NCBI GenBank assembly: GCA_001767525.1
Contig: MELF01000005.1
Location: 1-64,000 of the forward strand
From: Acidobacteria bacterium RIFCSPLOWO2_12_FULL_68_19
Lineage (GTDB): Bacteria; Acidobacteriota; Vicinamibacteria; Vicinamibacterales; UBA2999
Direction: 5' to 3'
DNA: 64,000 nucleotides
Below are positions 1-8,300 of this stretch, in pieces. The position numbers and the translations under genes were made by a program. The stretch's first letter is position 1. Every line of letters begins with the position of its first letter. The notes below the pieces were generated by a model. It saw nothing but the letters and a program-made list of their open reading frames with translations. It ran no database searches and was not told where the DNA came from.

Positions 1-46
1 AGCTACGGTCGTGAGGTCACAACCACGTAGAATGAACGCCCCAGGG

Positions 47-90
47 TGGTCTACTTTCCGAGCGGCCTACTGGTCTAGTTTCCGAGCGGC
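47..90. repeat. Two imperfect 20-bp direct repeats (tggtctacTTTCCGAGCGGC / tggtctagTTTCCGAGCGGC), IS-end-like
   Basis: Copies at 47-66 and 71-90 differ at one position. Confidence 0.6.
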
Positions 91-201
91 GCGCCCAACA
101 CGAGAGGCCCGTCTGCGCAGCCCGAGTCGGGGCCGCGCGGCTCGTATAAGCCATCGGCGAAAGCGAGCGCGGCGCAGCGGGAATCCGAGGGGACCGTAGT
201 A

Positions 202-1632
202 GTGACGAGGCCCGCGACGAATAACGCGGGCGGAGCGAAGGGTCCCTGCGGGGGCAACGTCGGTAGCGCAAGGACGCGCGAGGGCATGACCGGCTCGACC
301 GGTTCCAACAACCCCGGTGGACGAACGTCCATCGACAAAGTGCGCCAATTGCAACGCCGACTCTGGCGTGCGGCCAAGCAGCAAACGGGCCGACGTTTCC
401 ATGCATTGCTCGACCGTATCTACAGGCGTGACGTCCTGTGGGAAGCATGGAAGCGCGTAAAGTCGAACCGCGGTGCCGCGGGCGTCGATGCGATGACGCT
501 CGCGGACATCGAGCAACGGGGCGTTGAGCCATTTCTCACCGAGCTCGGCGCGCAATTGCGAGCGGGCACGTATCGACCCGGCGCGGTGCGGCGTCGGTAC
601 ATTCCGAAGGCAGACGGACGACAGCGGCCGTTGGGAATTCCCACGGTCCGAGACCGAGTGGCGCAGATGGCGGCGACGCTGGTGCTGGAGCCGATTTTCG
701 AGGCGGACTTTCAGCCGTGCTCGTATGGCTTCCGGCCGAAGCGAAACGCCACGCAGGCGCTCGAAACATTGCGCACGCGCGGCGCGCGAGGCGGCAATCA
801 CGTCCTCGACGCCGATATTCGCGACTATTTCGGGAGCATCGACCACGACAAACTCATGGTGCTCGTGGCCCGACGCGTCTCGGACCGGCGGGTGCTCAAA
901 CTAATACGGCAGTGGCTTCAGGCAGGCGTGATGGAAGACGGGCAGGTGCGCGCGACCGTCGCGGGCACTCCGCAAGGCGGCGTGATTTCGCCGCTGCTGT
1001 CGAACATCTACCTGCACGTGCTCGACACCGTCTGGACGCGACGGTATGCGCATCTCGGCGTACTGGTGCGTTATGCAGACGACTTCGTGGTCATGTGCGA
1101 CACGGAGGGGGCGTGCGAGCAGGCCGAGCAGCGTATACGCGGCGTATTCGCGAGGCTGGGCTTGGAGCTGCATCCCGAGAAAACGAGACGCGTCGACCTC
1201 TCGAGGGGAACGGCGGGTTTTGACTTTCTCGGCTGTCACCTGCGCAAGCGCATGAGCGGTCCCATCTGGGAAAAGCACCACCGTCGGGTGTACTTTCTCC
1301 AGCGATGGCCATCGTCGCGCGCGATGTGTCGGGTACGACAGCGTGTAAAAGCGCTCACACCACGCTATGCGTGTCACCAGGACCTGCGTGAGACCATCGC
1401 GCAGCTCAACCCGGTGTTGCGCGGATGGGGAGCGTACTTTCGCACCGGGAATGCCGCGGTTAAATTTGGGCAAGTCGACGCCTACGTGAACCGACGACTC
1501 AAGGCCTTGCTGCGCAAGCGCCACGGGCGTCATCGTCGCGCCGGTCAGACCGCCCGATGGACCGCTGACTTCTTTCATGCGCTCGGACTTCATCGCCTGC
1601 GCGGAACGATTCGCTATCCGGAGGCTGCGTAA
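202..1632 (+). CDS. ltrA: Group II intron reverse transcriptase/maturase
   Basis: ORF with RT hallmarks (RPLGIPTVRDRVAQ, GTPQGGVISPLLSNIYLHVLD, YADDFVV) and a maturase-like C-terminus. Confidence 0.93.
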   Translation: MTRPATNNAGGAKGPCGGNVGSARTREGMTGSTGSNNPGGRTSIDKVRQLQRRLWRAAKQQTGRRFHALLDRIYRRDVLWEAWKRVKSNRGAAGVDAMTLADIEQRGVEPFLTELGAQLRAGTYRPGAVRRRYIPKADGRQRPLGIPTVRDRVAQMAATLVLEPIFEADFQPCSYGFRPKRNATQALETLRTRGARGGNHVLDADIRDYFGSIDHDKLMVLVARRVSDRRVLKLIRQWLQAGVMEDGQVRATVAGTPQGGVISPLLSNIYLHVLDTVWTRRYAHLGVLVRYADDFVVMCDTEGACEQAEQRIRGVFARLGLELHPEKTRRVDLSRGTAGFDFLGCHLRKRMSGPIWEKHHRRVYFLQRWPSSRAMCRVRQRVKALTPRYACHQDLRETIAQLNPVLRGWGAYFRTGNAAVKFGQVDAYVNRRLKALLRKRHGRHRRAGQTARWTADFFHALGLHRLRGTIRYPEAA

Positions 1633-1657
1633 TGTCGTACTCCCAATGCCCCTTGGT

Positions 1658-1690
1658 AAGCCGTGTGCGGGAAATCCGCACGCACGGTTT
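1658..1690 (+). ncRNA. Group II intron domain V
   Basis: AAGCCGTGTGCGGGAAATCCGCACGCACGGTTT folds as AAGCCGTG/CACGGTTT plus TGCGG/CCGCA with a 2-nt CG bulge and an AGC triad, 25 nt after the RT stop. Confidence 0.85.
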
Positions 1691-1748
1691 GAACGGGGGT
1701 CGTACTCACAACATCGCGTACGCGCGGTGTGACAAGTAGGATCTACCA

Positions 1749-4424
1749 ATGGCCAAGAGGTCTCCCAGGAAGACGGGGCCTACCCCGATCGAGGCGATCA
1801 AGCACAAGGAGTCGCGCATCAACATCCCGACCGAGGAGCTGCGCGACTTCGTGGCCGACGAGGAGCAGGCCCCGAAGCGGATGCTCTATCCGCGCGATCC
1901 GTCGCTCGACCCGCAGCTCGTCTGGAAGGGGAAGGACGAGCAGGACGCCAGCCCTCTCGAGGTGCCCGTCGTTCCGGTCTACATCCAGGAGAAGGTGCAC
2001 CCGCAGGCGCTCATCGAGAACCTGCGCCAGACGGCCAAGGCGGGCGAGCCCGAGCCGGAACTCACGCTCTTCAGCGATTTCAACGGCCTGGAAGACGACT
2101 TCTCGAAGAAGGTGGACTTCTACAGCCACCAGGCCGATCGGCAGCCGCACTGGTCGAACCGGATGATCCTGGGCGACTCGCTGCTCGTGATGACGAGCCT
2201 GGCGGAGAAGGAGGGGCTCAAGGGGAAGGTCCAGACGATCTACTTCGATCCGCCGTACGGCATCAAGTTCGGCTCCAACTGGCAGGTGTCGACGCGCAAG
2301 CGCGACGTGAAGGACGGCAAGATCGAGGACGCCACGCGGCAGCCCGAGCAGATCCGTGCGTTCCGGGACACCTGGAAGCTCGGCGTGCATTCCTACCTCG
2401 CCTACCTCCGCGATCGCCTGACCGTGGCGCGCGAGCTGCTGACCGAGAGCGGCAGCATCTTCGTCCAGATTGGCGATGAGAACGTGCACCTCGTACGCAG
2501 TCTGCTCGACGAAATACTCGGAAGCGAGAACTTTTGTTCTCTCATCACATTCAAGAAGACCAGCGGCGCAACAGGAGAGCTCCTGCCTGGCACCACCGAT
2601 TACATCGTTTGGTATGCACGGAGTTTCGAACAGGTGAAATATCGATCGCTCTTCCGAGAGCGAGCTGTCGGCGGCGAAGGAGGCGAGGCCTACGCGTTCG
2701 TTGAATACAACGGCACGAGACGTCGAATGACGCAGGAAGAACTCGAAACCCCAGATCTGTTGCCCAGCGGTGCACGTGTATACCGGTTGCAGATCCTGAC
2801 TAGTCAAGCGCAAGGTCGTCAGAAGGGGGAAGGCGCCGCTTCTTGGTTTCCGGTAAAGATCGGCGGCCGTGAATACCGCCCTTCCATGCAGGCTCGATGG
2901 AAGACAAACGAAACCGGAATGGCCACCCTAATCGCCGCGCAACGTGTCGCCGTTGCTGGTGAGGGAATCAGCTATGTTCGGTACCACGAGGACTTTCCGG
3001 CATATCCGATTACGAATTTTTGGGACGACACGCAGTCGGGAAGCGGGATGGATAAGGTCTACGTGGTTCAGACGAGCGCCAAGATTATCGAGCGCTGCAT
3101 CTTGATGACTACGGATCCTGGTGATCTTGTCCTTGATCCAACCTGCGGTTCGGGGACAACCGCGTATGTAGCCGAGGAATGGGGCCGGCGCTGGATCACT
3201 ATCGACACAAGCCGCGTGGCGCTCGCGCTGGCGCGCACGAGGCTGATGTCCGCGAGGTACCCGTATTACCTGCTGGCCGACTCGCCGGATGGCGTTCGGA
3301 GAGAAGCCGAGGTCACCGGCAAGGTGCCCCCGGAGTACAAGACGCAAGGCGACGTCCGCAGGGGCTTCGTCTACAAACGCGTCCCGCACGTCACGCTCAA
3401 GTCAATCGCGAACAACCCGGATATCAGGGAAGGGATGACGCGCGAGGAGATCGACGCGGCCATCCAGCGCCACGCGGACACGGAGCTGCTCTACGACAAA
3501 CCGTACGAGGATCCCAGGCGCATCCGCGTGGCCGGGCCATTCACCGTCGAAAGCCTCTCACCGCATCGCGTGCTCGCGACCGACGAAGAACGCCCGGTGG
3601 CCGAACGGGAGGGCCAGCGCGATAACGTCGTGCAGTTCGAGCAGATGATCCTCGACAATCTGCGCAAGGCGGGCGTCCAGAACACCGTGAAGAACGAGCG
3701 CCTCGTCTTTACGCGCCTCGAGCCGCACGCCGGCCGCTGGATTCAGGCGGCGGGGGAATATGTCGACTCCGACGGCAAGACGAGGCGTATCGGTGTGTCA
3801 ATCGGACCTGAGCACGGCACCGTCGGCGCTCAGCACGTCAAGGAAGCCGCCAAGGAGGCCGTGCAGGGCATCGGCTTCGACGTGCTGGTCGTCTGCGCCT
3901 TCGCGTTCGATCCACACGTGTCCGAGGAGGCCAGGCGCTACGGCAAGCTGACGGTGCTCGCCACGCGCATGAATCCGGATCTCTCGATGGGCGACGAGCT
4001 GCTCAAGAAGACCGGCGCGGGGAACCTGTTCATGGTGTTCGGCGAGCCCGACATCACGATCGCCACCGAAGATGTCGAGGGCAACCTGACCGTCGAAGTG
4101 CGCGGCGTGGACGTGTACGACCCGACGACGGGGCAGATTCGCAGTCATTCAACGGACGATATCGCCTGCTGGTTCATCGACACCAACTACAACGGCGAGA
4201 GCTTCTTCGTGCGGCACGCCTACTTCACGGGGGGCGACCAACCGTACGAGAAGCTGAAGCGCGCGCTGCGCGCCGAGATTGACGAGGCGGCCTGGTCGTC
4301 GCTCTACAGCACGGTCAGCCGTCCGTTCGCGCCGCCCGAGACAGGAAAGATTGCCGTCAAGGTCATCAATCATTACGGCGACGAAGTGTTGAAGGTGTAC
4401 GACCTTGTCGGCGTTCCCGCCTGA
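1749..4424 (+). CDS. Site-specific (adenine) DNA methyltransferase, type III Mod-like
   Basis: Motif IV FDPPYG precedes the SAM-binding motif DPTCGSGTTAYVAEEWGRRW (beta-class order); 891 aa. Confidence 0.88.
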   Translation: MAKRSPRKTGPTPIEAIKHKESRINIPTEELRDFVADEEQAPKRMLYPRDPSLDPQLVWKGKDEQDASPLEVPVVPVYIQEKVHPQALIENLRQTAKAGEPEPELTLFSDFNGLEDDFSKKVDFYSHQADRQPHWSNRMILGDSLLVMTSLAEKEGLKGKVQTIYFDPPYGIKFGSNWQVSTRKRDVKDGKIEDATRQPEQIRAFRDTWKLGVHSYLAYLRDRLTVARELLTESGSIFVQIGDENVHLVRSLLDEILGSENFCSLITFKKTSGATGELLPGTTDYIVWYARSFEQVKYRSLFRERAVGGEGGEAYAFVEYNGTRRRMTQEELETPDLLPSGARVYRLQILTSQAQGRQKGEGAASWFPVKIGGREYRPSMQARWKTNETGMATLIAAQRVAVAGEGISYVRYHEDFPAYPITNFWDDTQSGSGMDKVYVVQTSAKIIERCILMTTDPGDLVLDPTCGSGTTAYVAEEWGRRWITIDTSRVALALARTRLMSARYPYYLLADSPDGVRREAEVTGKVPPEYKTQGDVRRGFVYKRVPHVTLKSIANNPDIREGMTREEIDAAIQRHADTELLYDKPYEDPRRIRVAGPFTVESLSPHRVLATDEERPVAEREGQRDNVVQFEQMILDNLRKAGVQNTVKNERLVFTRLEPHAGRWIQAAGEYVDSDGKTRRIGVSIGPEHGTVGAQHVKEAAKEAVQGIGFDVLVVCAFAFDPHVSEEARRYGKLTVLATRMNPDLSMGDELLKKTGAGNLFMVFGEPDITIATEDVEGNLTVEVRGVDVYDPTTGQIRSHSTDDIACWFIDTNYNGESFFVRHAYFTGGDQPYEKLKRALRAEIDEAAWSSLYSTVSRPFAPPETGKIAVKVINHYGDEVLKVYDLVGVPA

Positions 4425-4689
4425 TCGCCCTCAGGCCCTGACACGTATGATGTCCTTGGGCGAGCGGTGCACGCGCCCAGGACGACGCGGGGCCGCCCCC
4501 CTGGCGCTCGCTCCCGGCGGTAACGTGTCCCACGTGTGCAGCCGATGTGTGGCGCTACCCCTCGGGAATAGGCCCGTTTCACACCGAGCATTCTCAAGCA
4601 GATACTGTGGAAAATACAATGTAACGAATGGCGGTGGGAGTCGCGCCTCCTCTAACGCCTGCATATCTCACCATCAAATTGACCGTCCA

Positions 4690-4830
4690 GTTGATGGCGA
4701 TGTATGCACGTGACCTTCCGCTGCCGGATCGCACGTTCTTCCTCTTTGGCCCGAGGGGACACCGGCAAGACCACGTGGCTGCGACACGTCCTGCCGGACG
4801 CGCTCTGGACCGCTATGCGGGCCGGCTGCG
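4690..4830 (+). pseudogene. Truncated, frameshifted AAA ATPase fragment (DUF4143-type N-terminus)
   Basis: Reading across two frames gives ARDLPLPDRTFFLFGPRG / TGKTTWLRHVLPDALW; one extra base in gaggggAcaccggcaag breaks the Walker A frame. Confidence 0.6.
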
Positions 4831-4852
4831 GCGCGGTGCTCGCGGCCCGGTC

Positions 4853-5037
4853 AGGCGGGCCCGGGATTCGGCTGCGGTCCTCCGTTCGGCACCGCGGAAA
4901 GACCGACGCTCCGCCTCGCCGTCGGCGACCGGCGCAGGTCCGTGACCTGCGCCGCTATCACGCTGCGCGTCGGTCTTACCCGCTGCGCCGTCGCGGTGCC
5001 TCAAGTCCGGTCCTCGCTCGAATCCCGGCCCCGCCGC
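4853..5037. repeat. Large imperfect inverted repeat (~90-bp arms)
   Basis: Core GGCGCAGGTC-cgt-GACCTGCGCC (4931-4953); nested AAGACCGACGC/GCGTCGGTCTT (4899-4909/4967-4977); outer CCGGGATTCG/CGAATCCCGG. Confidence 0.8.
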
Positions 5038-5190
5038 GCGCATGTCCACGGGCAGAACCCGATCGTTAAGATCTCACCTATGAATTCGGCTAGTATCCGG
5101 AGCCAGATCCTCGCGTCGCCGGGCCGCATGGCCGCAGGTCGGCACCGGGAGGACGTTCTGATGGCGAACCGTCGTCGCGCGGAGGAGAGC

Positions 5191-6450
5191 ATGGCATCTG
5201 TGAACTTGTCGGATCGGCGCCGGTTCCTGCGGTGGCTCGCCGCCAGCCCGGTACTGGCTTCGGCGGGCCTCACCGCCGCATGGTTCGAAGAGCTGCTCGG
5301 GGCGCAATTGCCTGCCGCGGAAGAGCGCGCCGTCCTCATCAAGTCGATCCGCGAGGCGCTCAACGTCTTCGACTTTCGCACGGTGGCGAAGGCGAAGCTC
5401 AACGTGGCCCACTTCACCGAATTCGACGAGGGGGTCTTCAACGAGGAGACCCAGCGGGCCGACCGCGAGGCCTATTCCAGGTATCAGATCCGGATGCGGC
5501 GCCTGACGGGCATCACGAAGGTCGACCAGTCCATCCAGTTGTACGGCAGGACCTGGGAATCGCCGCTCTATCTGTGTCCGGTCGGCCGCCTGCGCGCCGT
5601 CCATCCCGACGGCAACCTGGCCGTCGCACCGGCGGCGCGGAACACGCGGACGCTCGAAATCATGTCGGGCGTGCAGGACCTCGACAAGGTGAACATGCGG
5701 CGGGGCGAGCCGGTGTGGATCTCCGGCGGGCGTCCCAGCCGGGAAACGCTCGCGCGGCTCGAAAGCGTCGGCACCCCGGCCTACGTGTGGACGGTCGACA
5801 CCAACGGGGGAGGGAACCAGATCGGCGCGCGGGCCGTCCAGCGGGCCGGTGTCGCCGACCTCGAGCGCAGAAACGACGTCCGCTGCAACAGTTGCCACGA
5901 CAGCGAGGGGCGCATCACCCTCTCGGATTCAATGGGCGCCGTCATGGGCGCGCTCGGCAGCCTGCGCGACAGCGACACCTCGACCTGGGCCGACCTCAAG
6001 CGCGTTCGCGACATGACCACGATGAGGCTGATCCTCAAAGGCATCGTGACCGCCGAGGATGCCGAACTCGCCCTCAAGACGGGCGTTGACGGCGTCATGG
6101 TGTCCACGCACGCGGCGCACGAGGACGCCAGCGGCCGCGGCTCGCTCGACGCGCTGCCGGAGGTGGTGGCCGCCGTCGGGAACAAGATGACGGTCTTCCT
6201 CGACAGCGGCATCCGGTCGGGCGCCGACATGTTCAAGGCGCTGGCGCTCGGCGCGAGCGCCGTCGGGATTGGACGAGCCCAGGCCTGGGCGCTCGCCGCC
6301 TTCGGCACCGACGGCGTCGAAACGGTGATCGAGATGCTGCGCCGTGAACTGCAGGCGACCATGGCGCAGGCCGCCGCGCCGTCGATCGGCAGGATCGCGA
6401 AGACGATGCTGGTCGAGCGGAGGCCGCCGGCCACGACGCGCCATTTCTGA
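5191..6450 (+). CDS. Tat-signal alpha-hydroxy-acid oxidizing protein (FMN-dependent, lactate dehydrogenase-like)
   Basis: Leader DRRRFLRWLAASPVLASAG; FMN oxidase fold segments (LILKGIVTAEDAELALKTGVDGVMVSTHA, FLDSGIRSGADMFKALALGASAVGIGRA). Start chosen after ggaggagagc. Confidence 0.8.
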   Translation: MASVNLSDRRRFLRWLAASPVLASAGLTAAWFEELLGAQLPAAEERAVLIKSIREALNVFDFRTVAKAKLNVAHFTEFDEGVFNEETQRADREAYSRYQIRMRRLTGITKVDQSIQLYGRTWESPLYLCPVGRLRAVHPDGNLAVAPAARNTRTLEIMSGVQDLDKVNMRRGEPVWISGGRPSRETLARLESVGTPAYVWTVDTNGGGNQIGARAVQRAGVADLERRNDVRCNSCHDSEGRITLSDSMGAVMGALGSLRDSDTSTWADLKRVRDMTTMRLILKGIVTAEDAELALKTGVDGVMVSTHAAHEDASGRGSLDALPEVVAAVGNKMTVFLDSGIRSGADMFKALALGASAVGIGRAQAWALAAFGTDGVETVIEMLRRELQATMAQAAAPSIGRIAKTMLVERRPPATTRHF

Positions 6451-6490
6451 GGCCCAGCACGCACCCACACGTCCACGCGAGGAACGCACC

Positions 6491-8188
6491 ATGACGAAGG
6501 ACCGAGATCGGCATCCTGCACCATCCAGACGGGAGTTCGTCAGGTCGAGCGCCGTGGGGCTGGGCGGCCTGGGCGCCGCGCTGGCCGGCCTCGACCCGAA
6601 GCGGCTCGAAGCGGCCGAACCGCCCCGGCGCTGGGACAAGGCGGCCGACGTCGTCGTGGTCGGCTCGGGCGCGGCCGGCGTGCCCGCGGCGATCTCCGCC
6701 GCCGAGAACGGCGCCTCGGTCATTCTCATCGAGCAGCAGCCCGACATCGGCGGTCACGCCATCCAGAGCGGCGGCGCCATGGCGCTTGGGGGTGGCTCGA
6801 GGAATCAGAAGAAATGGGGGATCGAGGACTCACCCGAACGGTGGCATGCCGACCTCATCACCTGGCACGACTACCGGTTCAGCGACCGCGAGATCGTCTG
6901 GGCTTTTGCCGTCGAGAGTGCGGCGACGCTCGACTGGCTGGTCGAGAAGGGTCTGACCCTGCGTGACACGAAGCCGGGCAACCCGGACGGCGGTCCGCCG
7001 ACGGTGCCGCGTTCGCAGGGTCCGGTACTGGCGGGCTGGGACGGCAACGCCGGCGGCATCTCGCCAACGGGGTCGGCGGGAACCGCGCTCATGCGGCCGC
7101 TCGAGGCCACCGCCCGCAGGATGGGCGTGCAGATCCTGCTCGAGCACAGCCTCACCGACCTGTTCCGGCAGACGAGCAAGATCGGCCGGGTGGTCGGCAT
7201 CCGCGCCACGACCAACGGGAAGAGCGTCGCGATCCAGGCGCGCCGCGGTGTCGTCCTCGCCACGGGCGGCCACACCAGCAACGTGATCGTCCGCCGCGCC
7301 TTCGATCCACGACTCACCGAGGAGTACCAGGTGGTTGGCGAACCCTATTCGCTCCAGACGGGCGACGGGGAGCTCGCGGCGTTCCGGACGGGCGCCGCGC
7401 TCTGGGGCGCGGCGAACCAGACGCTGGAGACGGGCGCGCGCACGCACGTGATGGAGAAGCCCGTGCTCGTCGGCAACCAGTACGGGTACCTCCGGCCGGG
7501 CACGCGGCCCACGAGCGACCTGCTCAGGAGTCCCATCTTCAGCCGGATTCGCGCCACAGGCCTCCCGGTGAAGGACTTCCAGGACCTCATCCACGTCAAC
7601 ATGGCCGGCGTCCGCTTCGTCAACGAGGAGGCGACGGGCTATACCTGGTGGAACGCGTGCATGGCGCCGAACGCCAAAACGCCGCCCGGCGTCAACGGCG
7701 GCGGACCGATCTGGGCGATCTTCGACGCCGACGCCGCACGACGGGAAGAGTGGATGTGCGCTCCGCCGTTCGTCGATCTCGACGGCTGGTTCTTCAGCGC
7801 CAGGACGATCGAGGAGCTGGCAGCGAAGGTGATGTGCAAGTACCAGAAGGAGCCGCTCCCAGCCGACGCGCTGAAGGCCACGGTCGAGCGCTACAACGCC
7901 TTCGTCGATGCCGGCAGGGACGGCGATTTTGGCAAGACGACGCCGAAGTACAAGATCCAGACGCCGCCCTTTTACGCCGCCTGGTCGACGCCGTGTGCCC
8001 ACGACTGCCTGTCTGGGGTGCGCATCAACGGCCGGGCGCAGGTCATTGATTGGGCGGGGCAGGTCATCCCGGGCCTGTATGCCGCCGGGGAGTCGACCGG
8101 CGGGTTCAACCAGCACGGGTTGGCCAAGTGCCTCGTCTTCGGACGGATTGCCGGGCGCGACGCGGCCCGGAGCGTCGTCAGGACGTAG
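6491..8188 (+). CDS. FAD-binding protein, fumarate reductase/3-ketosteroid dehydrogenase-like, Tat signal
   Basis: SRREFVRSSAVGLGGLGAALAG leader; DVVVVGSGAAGVPAAISAAENGASVILIEQ dinucleotide fold; GLYAAGESTGGFNQHGLAKCLVFGRIAGRDAA C-terminus. Confidence 0.87.
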   Translation: MTKDRDRHPAPSRREFVRSSAVGLGGLGAALAGLDPKRLEAAEPPRRWDKAADVVVVGSGAAGVPAAISAAENGASVILIEQQPDIGGHAIQSGGAMALGGGSRNQKKWGIEDSPERWHADLITWHDYRFSDREIVWAFAVESAATLDWLVEKGLTLRDTKPGNPDGGPPTVPRSQGPVLAGWDGNAGGISPTGSAGTALMRPLEATARRMGVQILLEHSLTDLFRQTSKIGRVVGIRATTNGKSVAIQARRGVVLATGGHTSNVIVRRAFDPRLTEEYQVVGEPYSLQTGDGELAAFRTGAALWGAANQTLETGARTHVMEKPVLVGNQYGYLRPGTRPTSDLLRSPIFSRIRATGLPVKDFQDLIHVNMAGVRFVNEEATGYTWWNACMAPNAKTPPGVNGGGPIWAIFDADAARREEWMCAPPFVDLDGWFFSARTIEELAAKVMCKYQKEPLPADALKATVERYNAFVDAGRDGDFGKTTPKYKIQTPPFYAAWSTPCAHDCLSGVRINGRAQVIDWAGQVIPGLYAAGESTGGFNQHGLAKCLVFGRIAGRDAARSVVRT

Positions 8189-8200
8189 CGTTCGCAAGTC

Positions 8201-8266
8201 GATAGATCAGGGTCTCCCTTCGGAATGTCTCGATTGTCGCGCACAGCGACCATCGCCAGTCGATGC
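8201..8266 (+). repeat. Diverged duplicate of the first ~65 bp of lepA
   Basis: Hand alignment to 8300-8364: about 50 of 66 columns identical with one 1-nt indel; reads RNVSIVAHSDHRQS against [14 protein letters not shown]. Confidence 0.75.
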
Positions 8267-8277
8267 GGGTGGACCGG

Positions 8278-8283
8278 TATAAT
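8278..8283 (+). promoter_or_regulatory. TATAAT -10 element upstream of lepA
   Basis: Perfect TATAAT 17 nt before the lepA ATG. Confidence 0.6.
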
Positions 8284-8300
8284 TTCCCGATCGCACCTCG

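Larger units (their letters stand above)
100..1735 (+). mobile_element. Group II intron (3' portion; 5' boundary not resolved)
   Basis: RT ORF plus domain V. The text before the ORF (aaccgtagtagtg-like, purine-rich) resembles intron RNA, but a full domain I is not visible inside the window. Confidence 0.6.

Noticed and set aside
5000-5040. tRNA-like string ctcgaatcccggccccgcc
   Set aside because: Looks like a T-arm and 3' acceptor but there is no matching D-arm, anticodon stem or acceptor pairing; explained by the large palindrome.
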